From Halictus rubicundus (lineage: Eukaryota > Arthropoda > Insecta > Hymenoptera > Halictidae): a DNA stretch of 64,000 bases. Positions 33,430 through 42,823 of this stretch are shown piece after piece. The notes under the pieces were generated by a model. That model was not told the origin of the DNA, ran no database searches, and saw only the letters and a program-made list of their open reading frames with translations. The stretch spans positions 124,001 through 188,000 of the forward strand of contig NW_027488566.1 of assembly GCF_050948215.1 (NCBI RefSeq). The letters are read 5' to 3'. Position 1 is the stretch's first letter; every line of letters starts with the position of its first letter. A program made the position numbers and the translations under genes.

Positions 33430-33539
33430 CGGACAACGTCGTCGACGATCGGCTGGCGAATTTCGGAATAAGCTAACAGGACAGAATTAAAACTTAATTC
33501 GCGAACACGTCGATCAGAAAGTACCGTCGTTGAGAAAGT

Positions 33540-33600
33540 ACCGTACCTGTACCTGTACCTGCACCTGTACCTGTACCTGTACCTGTACCTGTACCTGTGT
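33540..33600. repeat. GTACCT hexamer microsatellite
   Basis: About nine copies of GTACCT with one GCACCT variant. A second, shorter tract of the same hexamer is at about 36,814-36,859, in the duplicated context. Confidence 0.95.
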
Positions 33601-33746
33601 TATCCGTATTATCGATACGATGGCATTCGTCGTTAAAATGACATCAATCGTGCCAACCTTCAAAATCTGTTTTTAAAACGGTGGAATGGTATCGTTGTAT
33701 CGAGCTTGAAAATTTGCAAAACAATTCAATTTAGTCGACGACGACG

Positions 33747-34743
33747 ATGAGCAAAGAAGATGTGGTGGAGGAGCTGCATGCCCCGGCGAGACGATTCTGC
33801 TCCCGTAGACGGGTGATCGTGCGAGGATTCGACGATCTTTGGCAAGCCGATATCGTCGAAGTTCAGCAATATGCGCGAGACAACCGGGGACATCGATACA
33901 TTCTCACGATAATCGAAGTATTCAGCAAATATGCGTGGGCGGTTCCTTTGAAGAGTAAAAACGCGAGCGACGTGTGCAAAGCTTTCGCGTCGGCGTTAAA
34001 GAAGGATGGCAGGGCGCCGAACGACTTGCAGACCGACATGGGGAAAAAGTTCTACAACGCAACGTTTCAAGAATATCTGAAGAAACGTAACATCAACCAT
34101 TATTCGACGTACAGCACCATGAAGGCTTCCGTCGTGGAACGTTTCAATCGCACGCTGAAGAACTGCATGTGGAAATTCTTCTCGTTGAGCGGAAAATATC
34201 GCTGGACGCTTCCCACGCGTATCGATGGTTACAACAATCGAAAACATCGTACCATCGGTATGGGGATGGCTCTTTTGCGCACAGACGATTGCGCACGACG
34301 GCATGGCACACGGTTCTTTTGGACACGGTATTATTGGACACACGGTTCCCACGGACGTGAATCGCAAAAATGCCAAGCATCTTTTGTTCACCGTGTACAA
34401 CAACGTGAAGATCGCTGGTCCTGCCAAGTTCAAGGTTGGCGATCGCGTACGCGTCAGCAAATTCAAAACGGTATTCGACAAGGGATACACACCGAACTGG
34501 TCAACGGAAATATTCAAGATTGTTGCGGTGAAGCGAACGAATCCTGTTGCATACCTCTTGGCCGACTCGAAGGACAACCCGATCGCCGGTGGATTTTACG
34601 AGCATCAGATACGCGCTGTCAAATATCCCGACATATACTTGGTGGAAAAAATATTGAATAGAAAAGGAAATAAAATATACGTTAAATGGCTAGGGCTGGA
34701 CGCGTCGCATAACTCATGGATATCGAAAACCGCTATACTTTAA
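33747..34743 (+). pseudogene. Polinton integrase with C-terminal chromodomain, disrupted
   Basis: A retrovirus-like integrase that would join element ends to the target. Core: DLWQADIVEVQQYA (first Asp), LQTDMGKKFYN (second Asp) and SVVERFNRTLKN (Glu). After HRTIGM the frame is broken by an insertion of roughly 85-95 bp (34,271-34,350), whose sequence matches the arm of the long-TIR element at 46.7-47.3 kb. The integrase then resumes in another frame with FKVGDRVRVSK and a chromodomain-like tail YLVEKILNRKGNKIYVKWLG ending SWIS. Stop at 34,741-34,743. Confidence 0.9.
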
Positions 34744-35320
34744 TCGTATTTCCGCTCTTATATTTATGTTATTTTTACAGTAGGGATACAACTTTCAAAA
34801 TAAATTTTTAAATATGCATAATCGTTACACCAAATTTATTAATATCCAATCCCACATTTCTAATTCAACGTTTTTTCTTTATCCCAACTATGCGATATGG
34901 TTATCGCGCATCCTGAGCCACATTTTTCGTGAGAGGGGAGAGACGTCGTTTCATCTCTCTCCCTCTCCCGCATTCTTATAAATTATCGCCGCAAATTTCG
35001 TGAGAAGAACCACATTTTGCGGGGGGGGGGGGGCGTCGTCTCATCTCTCTCGCATTCTTATAAATTAACCTCGATAGTTTCGTGACAAGTTACATCGCAA
35101 ACACGTCACGTACGAAGCGCATCGCGAGTCTTTTTGTTCTCGACAGTTTTGCCGCATCCTTCTAACTCGCGGTAAATGTAGTAACCTTTTAGAATTTGTA
35201 TTTAGATGAATCGCATCATTGACACGGGCGGATTTGTTTGCATATTTAGATGAATCATACACATCATTGACATGGACGAATTTGCTTGTGTATTTAGATG
35301 AATCATATCACACACATTAT
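34744..35320. other. Polinton intergenic DNA
   Basis: No gene. Contains two diverged copies of a GAGACGTCGTYTCATCTCTCTC stretch (about 34,930 and 35,035) with a 12-G run between, and three imperfect copies of a TATTTAGATGAATCATA-CATTGACATGGACG unit of about 50-58 bp between 35,200 and 35,340 that lead into the next ORF. Confidence 0.6.
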
Positions 35321-35328
35321 TGACATGG

Positions 35329-35854
35329 ACGGATTTATCGTGGAAAAAAATTCGTTTGCAAAGAACTATCCATCATCGACGTTCACGACGGGTCATTCAA
35401 ATTCGCCGAATTTCGTTTAGACAGAAAATTTTATAGTTTATCCAGCATCGACAAACGGGCGGCATGGTTCGTCAGCAATTCGGTGCATGGAATCCCAGTC
35501 AGAGATTTCGGTTATGAAGCTTACCGACAAACAGATATACCCAACATTATTAAAAATTTTGTTCGCGGCTACGCGGATCCGGTGGTAGCCTACAGAGGTG
35601 GATATTACGAGAAAAATTGTCTTCAAAATTTGAATATACCATCGATCAATTTGGAAACTTTTGGTTGTCCAAAGTATGATAACCTGATTCGCGATCCCGT
35701 GTACCAAATTGACCACGACGACGCATCCTGCCGGCTTCATCGTTGGAAAAACGCTGTCGGAAAAACGTATCATTGCTGTCTAAACGAAGTTCGAACATTT
35801 CGCGCATGGCTGATCAATTCTAAGAAACAGGTATCGTACGGAATACTCTTATAA
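35329..35854 (+). pseudogene. Unknown Polinton ORF (MDGFIV family), frameshifted
   Basis: The start MDGFIVEKNSF at 35,329 is followed by a frame change in an A-run near 35,345-35,360; the protein then continues to 35,854 with RAAWFVSNSVHGIPV, PNIIKNFVRGY and an ETFGCPKY segment and Cys/His residues near the end. I recall similar hypothetical proteins in arthropod transposon-rich contigs, but no function is established by anything visible. AAACAG/GTATCG at 35,830 and a pyrimidine tract ending TTTCCAG at 35,899 could bound a 70-nt intron. Confidence 0.5.
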
Positions 35855-35903
35855 GCACTTCTTCGCAATTGATTCTTACGTAAACTTTTTTCTTTCCAGC
35901 AAC

Positions 35904-36330
35904 ATGATTCGAGAAATATGCAAAGAAAAAATTGATTCTCCCGACTACCGCCTCGAACGCGACAGACTAAAAAGTTTTCAAAAGTTTTCACTGGCAGTTT
36001 TCTCACGTCGTCAAACCCGAAGATCTCGCGGCCGCAGGATTTTACTGCTTGAACGAAACGGATCGCGTCGAATGTTTCGACTGTGGCATAGGGCTGTATC
36101 TATGGGAACAGGGCGACGATCCCATGACGGAGCATCGCACCTGGTCAAGATTCTGTCGACACGTTTGCGGGCTAGATTGTGGTAACGTACCGATCGGAGT
36201 CGATCCCGCTGCTATCGCAAAATCATCGCCCCCCCCCCCTCGCGACGTAAACGTGCGAATAATTATATACGCGTGTTATAGGGAAACGATCGAAGATTGG
36301 AAACAGGAACTAATCATGGTTAAAGTCTAA
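35904..36330 (+). pseudogene. BIR-domain (IAP-like) protein carried by the Polinton
   Basis: A single baculovirus IAP repeat. The N-terminal part ends in RLERDRLKSF; the zinc core is in another frame and shows CFDCGIGLYLW, DDPMTEH and RFC, which fits C-x2-C-x16-H-x6-C exactly, with the GDDP turn typical of BIRs. The break is caused by a perfect 10-bp tandem duplication of AAAGTTTTCA (35,971-35,990), which shifts the frame. No RING finger follows. BIR proteins bind and block caspases or act in cell division; here a role in protecting element-bearing cells is inference only. Confidence 0.8.
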
Positions 36331-36340
36331 AATACAGACT

Positions 36341-36772
36341 ATGATACACGATGGCGTTCGACGCGATATCGAAAAACTGGCGGAAGAGCTGAAAACCGCC
36401 ATCGAGACAACAAAATCCGAGATATCGAAACGTGGGAGAAAACTGCTGTCGATCAGCGACATGTTGAAAACGGCTAACGCGAGCCTAAAGTCTGAGATCC
36501 TTGGAAAACTGACGGAAGAGCCGAAAACCGCCGAAGAGACGTTAAAGTCTGAAGTAGAGACTAAGTTACATGACGTTCCACACGATGTTAACACGAATAT
36601 GAGATTATACGATTCCATCATCGGCGAGATCAACGCGAAAATCGATAATTTGGATGCGTCGCAAACGCAAAATGACGGGAGAAACCTTGAAGCAGAAAAT
36701 AAAAGACGAGGCGGTCAACGTCGTCGACGATCGGCTAGCGAATTTCGGAATAAGCTTACAGGACAGAATTAA
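36341..36772 (+). CDS. Coiled-coil protein, unknown
   Basis: A 143-codon frame rich in Glu/Lys/Leu with heptad-like spacing (EKLAEELKTAIETTKSEI) and two repeats of an about 25-residue LKSEI/LKSEV unit. Near 36,672 a better-conserved frame begins (MTGETLKQKIKDEA), which is the one duplicated at 25,940 and 33,430 and ends in a stop at about 36,777; the annotated frame is probably shifted there. It lies between the BIR gene and the right arm. No family recognised. Confidence 0.45.
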   Translation: MIHDGVRRDIEKLAEELKTAIETTKSEISKRGRKLLSISDMLKTANASLKSEILGKLTEEPKTAEETLKSEVETKLHDVPHDVNTNMRLYDSIIGEINAKIDNLDASQTQNDGRNLEAENKRRGGQRRRRSASEFRNKLTGQN

Positions 36773-36813
36773 AAATTAGTTCGCGAACACGTCGATCAGC
36801 TTTGAGAGAGTAC

Positions 36814-36965
36814 CGTACCTCTACCGTACCTGTACCAGTACCTGTACCTGTACCTGTAATTTGTTACCTATACATAAAATATTTATTTATTTGTTATCAA
36901 TACATAAAATATTTATTTGTTAGCAATACATAAAATATTTATTTATTTGTTAGCAATACATAAAA
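36814..36965. repeat. Hexamer tract and AT-rich tandem repeat
   Basis: A short GTACCT tract (to 36,859) is followed by four copies of an about 30-34-bp unit, CAATACATAAAATATTTATTTATTTGTTA, to 36,965. Confidence 0.9.
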
Positions 36966-37092
36966 GCGAGCACGTCGAACACTTTACTATCGCTCACCAG
37001 TCTGCGGTAGAAAATGTTGATACCGGCAATCTGAAAAAAACATTTCTAGTTTTAAATCTTATGTGCATGTAAAACTTTATATTCAAATAAAT

Positions 37093-37974
37093 TTATTTCA
37101 CCAAAAACTTACCATTCAAATCGGTTTGAAGCACCGTGCGATAATGCGGATAGGAAGAGAAACGCTCCGAGTTTTTCTCAATCGGATAGAGACCCGCCAC
37201 GACTGCCCAAAAGAAACATGCCTCGTCGTTACTTTTCACGTTGATGACCGCTCTCTTGAGTTGTATCTCTCGAGGTACAGAGACGTTGCAACCGGCTTGC
37301 AACGGCTGGTACTTGTTGCAATTCACTATTAGATGCAATATCTTCGATAGCGCCCACCCGCTGTCCCGTTCCTGAAACTCTTGCATCGATGCCAAAATCG
37401 TTGGCATAATGTCTTTGAGGTACCAGCGACGTAAATCACTCGTTCGAAACAGTGCGAAATTTCGCGTACCGAAACTTTTCACCGAAACCATGTCGCGCAA
37501 CACAAATTCCGCCTCCAACGTAATGTTTACTTTCAGCGATGAATGTTCGTTCAGAGATTCCATAACGCGCGCCGTGATCATCCGTTTCGCATGTTGTAAA
37601 AATTGGCGAGGATCGATGTGCTCGACGTTGATAACAAGGCCGGTCGATATGCGATCTCGAAACGCCGACTCGACGTCCTCCCAACGAAGAGACGTTGCTC
37701 TCCCGCCGGCGCGACTCCTGTCGTATAAACCTCTGCCGACGCGAGAAAAACGGTGGTCCAACGATACATTCAAACTTTTCATACGGCACATTATCGATGT
37801 TAAACTAAATTTCACACCCACCGGCAGGTCGTCCTTCGCGCAAGCCAAATATCTCGTACAGTATTGCAAACATTCCATATACGATCGACACCATTCGCGA
37901 TACTCGTTGATAGTTTTAATAGCCATTGACATGCGTGTCAGGCACTTTAATGTATTTTTTAAAATCCGAATCAT
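37093..37974 (-). pseudogene. polB: Polinton DNA polymerase B, N-terminal part, right arm
   Basis: An open frame of 293 codons; its first about 66 codons lie in the TIR and are shared with the left arm. The rest has RDSGWALSKILHL, LQAGCNVSVPREI and DEACFFWAVVAGLYP, which I recognise as the conserved N-terminal region of arthropod Polinton-type polymerases. It ends at 37,093 before any polymerase motif. The central polymerase part is only on the left arm in the opposite orientation (16,247-17,579), so neither arm has a whole gene. Confidence 0.75.
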
Positions 37975-39571
37975 CTAGTTCCCCTCCATTTTTGTTGTAA
38001 CGAAACAATTTTTCAAGCTTTAATTTTACCTCATCCGCTAAATTTCCAGTTCTCAGAAATATGATTATACTTCGCATCCAACCGGCACCACGATGCGCTG
38101 TTCGTCCGTTTCGAGGATATCCAATATCGCTGACGGTGAATCGATTGCGGGCCAGCGCGCCACGACTTGGCTGAATCTTTTCGTGTAGAAAAAACATATG
38201 CGACTCGTCGTGTCGATTCACATTAAATGTTCTATCAACGTTTTCTGATGCTCGTCGTCGGAGAAACTACCGTTCAAATACAAATTTAAAACGTGAACCC
38301 AAGCCAAGTTTTTTAAGGATAAAACTAGCATTTTTCCTCGTCGTTGTTGTTACCGTAGTAGTAGTCGATCTCGGAGTAATTTCGAATATCACGCTGAAAT
38401 AACTTTGTACGGTAAAAGCTTGTAAGGAGGGTACCTTCGCAAACTGCATATCAATTCGCCCGAGACAACTCCTATTTCGCGTCCACGTCCCGTATTCAGA
38501 TATGCGCGTAGCGGCGAATCGCCTCCTATTTAAAGGCGTCTCGAGCGATAAAATTTATCGAAGGATGTGGAATAAAAAACCTTTGATGTGACGTAGACGC
38601 GATAATGAAAAACTGCATGCCAACTCGCCCAAGAGAATTCATATTTCTCGAATACGAGGTGTAGACGTGATAATGAAAAAACCGTTGACGCGATCGCAAC
38701 TGACAAAAGTATACGGTTCTATGAGAAAAGACGCCGTCTCGCCAAAATGCAGCGATCTCGCGACATGAAACCGCGAGAGCGAGAGAGAAACAGCCTTCTC
38801 CCGCGAAATATAATAAAAAGATGGCCGCGCGGCAAGAGCGAATAAATGGCCGCGCGGCAAGAAGACGCAAGAGCGAGAGAGAGAGAAACAACTTCTCTGT
38901 TCACCGTTGGCACAAACAAAGAAATATAACGGAAATCGCGATACAAACTATAGCGAGATAGGAAGCGACGATGCCGCGAGAAAATGAATAATTGAAAGTA
39001 GGTGACGAAGTCACGAGCGAAGTCTTAAATGCTAGCGAGCGCTGCGAAGTCAGAACGTATTCTGAGATCTCGTTCGCGCACGAGAACGCACGAAACGTCG
39101 GAAGGACAGTTGATCCCATTGTTCTAATGGGTGAATTCGGTTCACCTTTGCACGCGAGGTGAGATTCAAACGGAGGTGTTTGTCGCCGGTGACACGGCTG
39201 TTTACGCGAGCGAGACAACAGCCGCTCGATCGCGCGTTTGTAACGCGAAAACAATTTTGAACTCATCACCAACGGTCGGAACACCTTCGTTTGACTGCTC
39301 CCTTTTTATGCCAATACTGAACACTCTCTCTCTATCTCCCGCGAAATATATCGCAGCCTTCAAGGCCAAATCACATTGCAGAATACGACTGCAACGATAA
39401 TGAGCTACTTCAGCAAAAATCCGAAATCCCGATGCAGCGATAAGAAACACCATCCTGGTAACAAAAACCGCAAGGTGATACCTCGGCGGCGGCCGGGCGA
39501 TCCCTCCGATCGCCCCGCAAGAGAATGACCCCCCTCGCCTATTGAGTTAGAACCCGCCTATACTACCTACT
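37775..39571 (-). repeat. Polinton right terminal inverted repeat
   Basis: Reverse complement of 14,769-16,238, ending CTACCTACT. It is about 1.37 kb once a 426-bp insertion is subtracted, about 100 bp shorter than the left arm because it lacks one CGCGGGAGA-type tandem unit. Substitutions between arms are scattered and few. Confidence 0.9.
38898..39323. mobile_element. 426-bp MITE-like insertion in the right TIR
   Basis: Present only in the right arm. Its ends are imperfect inverted repeats: TGTTCACCGTTGGCACAAA and the complement of TTTATGCCAATACTGAACA (15 of 19 match). Flanks are CT-rich, so the target duplication cannot be read. The open frames inside are not supported as genes. Probably a non-autonomous DNA transposon. 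Confidence 0.65.
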
Positions 39572-39592
39572 TATACTAGAATACACCAGATG
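39572..39592. repeat. 10-bp minisatellite, segment 6, with Polinton target duplication
   Basis: TATACT (39,572-39,577) then AGAATACACCAGA, the continuation of the array left at 14,768. Confidence 0.9.
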
Positions 39593-39897
39593 TTTTGGAT
39601 CTTCGTTGGGTTCCGTAACGAGGAACCTTTAACTTACGATCCCGAAATAATTTAGAAATAAAATGCGATTTGTGGGAGAGCTATCTGATTTATTACTACC
39701 GTCACTGCGATTCCCGGAAAAGAGCGCGACGGCTCGACTGATTGCCGTGTATATTGACGCGGCTCTCTCCCCTCGCCGCGCACCTGAACTACTCGGTCCT
39801 CCCGAAGTGTGCGGGGCGAGAGAGAGACGAAAGGCGACGACGGCCGAGTCCTCGATACAAACAAAAGTTCGGCAATCGCTAATTCGCCGTCTGTGTA
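39593..39897. mobile_element. LTR-like insertion in the minisatellite
   Basis: A 0.3-kb unique, partly GC-rich block starting TGTTTTGGATC between two minisatellite stretches. No gene is supported and the 3' border and target duplication are unclear. By analogy with the other insertions it may be a solo LTR. Confidence 0.35.
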
Positions 39898-40175
39898 AAG
39901 AATATTCTAGAATATACAAGAATATACAAGAATATGAAAGAATATACCAGAAAATACCTGAATGTTACAGAATGTTTTAGAATAAACCAGAAAATACAAG
40001 GACATACTAGAAGATAATAAAATACACTAGAATATACTAGAAAATACTGGATTATAGCAGACTATACTTGAATGCACCTGAAAATACCAGAATATGACAG
40101 AGTATACTAGAATATATGATAATAGAAGATACCAGAATATACCAGAATACTACAATATATTGAAATATACAAGTG
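39898..40175. repeat. 10-bp minisatellite, segment 7
   Basis: About 26 degenerate AGAATATACY units; the last recognised segment of the array. Confidence 0.95.
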
Positions 40176-40217
40176 TGGGAAAAAATAACTGACTACGCGC
40201 AGGAAAATGAATAAAAC

Positions 40218-40247
40218 AGGGGTTTGGGGGGGGGGGGTAGGGTTAGG
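40218..40247 (+). repeat. G-run plus TTAGGG telomere-type repeats
   Basis: A long G run followed by TAGGGTTAGGG, joined directly to TCTGGCGATTC of the R1-type 3' fragment. TRAS/SART-type retrotransposons are known to sit in telomeric repeats; this junction has that form. Confidence 0.7.
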
Positions 40248-41018
40248 GTCTGGCGATTCGAAGGACACTTCGAGCTCCTCGCCCCCCGACTGGAGAGGAC
40301 GGCAGCCGCCTTGGCGCGGCTGCTGCCGAATGTCGGGGGGCCGGATTTGAAAGTACGCCGTCTTTATATGGAGGTGGTGCGGTCTATTGCCCTGTATGGG
40401 GCCCCCGTATGGCACCGCTCGCTCGGGGCCAGCACGCCAAGCCAAAATCTCTTAGAGAGAGTGAGGCGGCGGCTGGCCCTGCGGGCCATACGGGGTTACC
40501 GCACCATCTCCGCCGAGGGGACGGGACTCCTCGCCGTGATTCCACCCTTCCCTGTGTTGGCGGCGGAGCGGGCGAAGTTAGACCACATCGCCCGCTCTTT
40601 CCGCCGCCCGCCGGGAGTGGAACTCACGCGCGTGGAGGAGTTGGAGCTCGAGAGCCAGAATCGTCAGTCCCGGACGGAAACATTTTCGGAGTGGAGGGCG
40701 CTATTGAGGCCCTCCACACGTCCGATTGTCCGGGCCTTGCTGCCCATATTTTATATACGGTGCAGGAGGCGGGGATGGTTGACCTTCCGCCTCACGCAGG
40801 TGCTCTCCTGCCATGGGTGCTTCGGAGAGTACCTGCACAGGATGTGTGCCCCCCACGAGGGGGGCGGCGAGGGTGGGGAGGGTGCGGGTGTCTCCCCCGC
40901 GTCAGCAGGTGCCCCCGTTGAGGGGGGCGGGGTGTTGTCAGCGCGGGGAGTCTCTCCGCGCCCTGTTGTGCCCCCACAACTGGGGGCAGCGAACTTGGGG
41001 GCCAGGTGTGTGAGCTGA
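40245..41018 (+). pseudogene. TRAS-like RT C-terminal fragment
   Basis: One frame with ARLLPNVGGPDLKVRRLYMEVV, ALYGAPVWHRSLG and VLSCHGCFGEYLHRM, then out of register sequence where the zinc motif is deleted. It has TGG at the site of the TAG stop in the 18.5-kb copy. Confidence 0.75.
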
Positions 41019-41589
41019 CCCGGGCCCCCGGGGGGGAGCATAGCTCCCCCCATGATAGGCCGACATCCCCCGGCTTAGTTTCCCGGTGTGGGGGGATGTC
41101 GGTCCGTACCTCCCCGATTGGGAGGGGGATCCGTGGGGGGTTTGGGGAAAGGAAGGGTTGGGGCGAGCCGGACCGCGCCTCCGACGGCCCTTCCTTCCGG
41201 GGCGGCGTCTTCCTGCCTCGGCCGGGACTGGTTCCTTCAGGACACCGTCCCCGAGCGGGGCACGAGGACTCCGGGAGCTGTGGGTGGACCGAGCTGGGGC
41301 TCGGGAAGCCCAATCAGAAGGCTCCAGGGATGGGGACACCGGGCGGGTCCCTCCGCCCGGGGTCTTATAGCGTAGGCAATGGGGGAGGCTAACCCCCTCC
41401 CCCGGGGTGTGATGTTAGCTGGGAGGTGTCCTGTTGAGTACTCGCGTGATCCAGGCACCTCCCCTTTAGCTTAGGTGGGCGTGGGTTTTTAGTGGGTACC
41501 CCTTGGGGATTTCCCCCAAGGGCAGTCCCACATAACCCCGACTCACCCCAGGGAGTCGGGGAATGCGTAAAGCATTTTCCCCACGAAAA
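40245..41589 (+). mobile_element. TRAS-like R1 element, 3' part
   Basis: Begins in the RT thumb (CTGGCGATTCGAAGGACAC) and runs to the 3' end: RT C-terminus, GC-rich 3' UTR with two hairpins (41,492-41,560), CCCACG and eight As. An internal deletion at about 40,843 removes the CCHC zinc motif found in the copy at 19.4 kb. Its first bases equal the last bases of the minus-strand 5' part ending at 45,857, so the two may be halves of one copy separated by an inversion. Confidence 0.85.
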
Positions 41590-41639
41590 AAAAGAGTTCG
41601 AAATTATATCAGGGTCGGGCCTTCGATTAGAGTATCAAT

Positions 41640-42073
41640 ATTCTTGATTTTCACAGATGTTGTTCGACTTCCATTAACGATATTTCCAAAAAACTCGTTC
41701 ATTCCGTATTAGCGACTTTGGTTGCGGTGATATCAAATTCAATTTACAAAGTGGATACAGGTCATAGGAAATCGGAGTCAAATCTATTTCATATCACTAA
41801 ACTTATCCCAGTTTCGGACTCCGTTGCCATAGAAGAAAAAGAAGGAGGTCCTAATTCATGAAAATTTTGCGGTCAAATTTTCTCTTCAGGGGGGGGGGGA
41901 TGTAAGGAAAGTACATGACACTTCCATAGTATCATTCGAAACATCCCGCGTAACAGCGGTAAGAAGGTCTGTAGGTCTGCCATCTATAGGTGGAACAGAA
42001 ATGAAGAGGGGGAGATTGTAATGAGGAGATAGAGTGGATAATAAACATTGAATGTTCTTTCTTGGATTTTACA
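41640..42073 (+). mobile_element. Gypsy-2: pol end, polypurine tract and 3' LTR
   Basis: A fragment of a second Gypsy element related to Gypsy-1. About 41,700-41,862 reads YKVDTGHRKSESNLFHITKLIP, like the integrase tail of Gypsy-1. A G11 polypurine tract (about 41,889-41,899) precedes TGTAAGGAAAG (41,901). An LTR to about 42,073 (ending TTTTACA) is inferred from TG...CA ends and AATAAA near 42,040. No 5' part is present. Confidence 0.6.
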
Positions 42074-42400
42074 CTGAAACAATTCGGTTTAATTATTTAT
42101 AACCTATCCCAAAAAGGAAGAACATTATATATATTTAGAATAGAGTTAGGTTTGTTCTGTTAGTTGTTAATTACAGTTAGACTATAATCTTATTCTATTA
42201 GCTTATTTAGCGTTTTCTTAGTGTAAACTGCTGATTTTGCAGTACCAATTTATCTTAGTTCTTTAGTTAGCGTTTAAGTGTTCATATACATATTTGTAGA
42301 AGATAAGGTCAATTTGTTCTTTTTACATCTCATAGAGATTAGCTCCTATTATAATAAATTCAATAAACTATTTAGCTTAGTTAGTATTGTGAGATGGATG
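42074..42400. other. AT-rich DNA without recognised feature
   Basis: No gene or repeat recognised, apart from a short TG run at 42,405-42,420 that may mark the start of the Gypsy-3 LTR. Confidence 0.4.
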
Positions 42401-42823
42401 AATGGATGTGTGTGTGTGTGTGGATGGATGAAGGGTGAGCGGCGGGGACGCGAGAGCCGCCGAATGTTTAATGGTAACAGGCGTTGCCCCGCAACATTCG
42501 CGGCGCGAGTCACCTGAGCGAACGGAAAAACAGCGCAAGGGATGCGATGTTTTGACGTTCGCTCGAAAAACGCTAGGACAAGCGGCCGTTGCCCCGGGAA
42601 GTAAACAAATAATATAAATAAGACGAACGATATATAAAAACGGGCAGACGGGCATCGGTGACAGTTAACGATTGAAATAGATAGTGAAAGTCGTATAGTC
42701 GGGTTTTTGTCGAAAATAATCATAGCCGAATCGGTAAAGTTTTAGAATTTAAGTCGTGATTGTGAATTATATTGCCAATAAATATCTGCGTGACTAGTCA
42801 GCCGGCTTTATTCCTACATAATT

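Larger units (their letters stand above)
25940..33510 (+). repeat. Duplicated tail of the coiled-coil ORF, split by the errantivirus
   Basis: Bases 25,940-25,999 plus 33,430-33,510 match 36,660-36,800: both read GGRGAAACCTTGAAGC then AAAATAAAAGACGAGGCGG, then AACGTCGTCGACGATCGGCT. The errantivirus sits exactly between the two halves, with CGGA duplicated. The copy is followed, as at 36.8 kb, by a GTACCT hexamer microsatellite (33,540-33,600). Confidence 0.85.
14769..39571 (+). mobile_element. Polinton/Maverick element with nested retrotransposons
   Basis: Polintons are large DNA transposons encoding a protein-primed DNA polymerase B, a retrovirus-like integrase and often capsid proteins. The borders are exact: 5' AGTAGGTAG and 3' CTACCTACT, TIRs of about 1.4 kb, and a perfect 6-bp target duplication TATACT (14,763-14,768; 39,572-39,577), the length known for the group. 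Removing the Gypsy (17,585-24,893) and errantivirus (26,000-33,429) leaves about 10 kb, shorter than the usual 15-20 kb. Recognised genes are PolB (in two separate parts), capsid, integrase and a BIR protein. No packaging ATPase, maturation protease or minor capsid gene was seen, and all major genes are broken, so it is a dead copy. Confidence 0.9.

Noticed and set aside
33540..33600. GTACCT direct repeats as a CRISPR-like array
   Set aside because: Uninterrupted hexamers without spacers; a microsatellite in a eukaryotic element.
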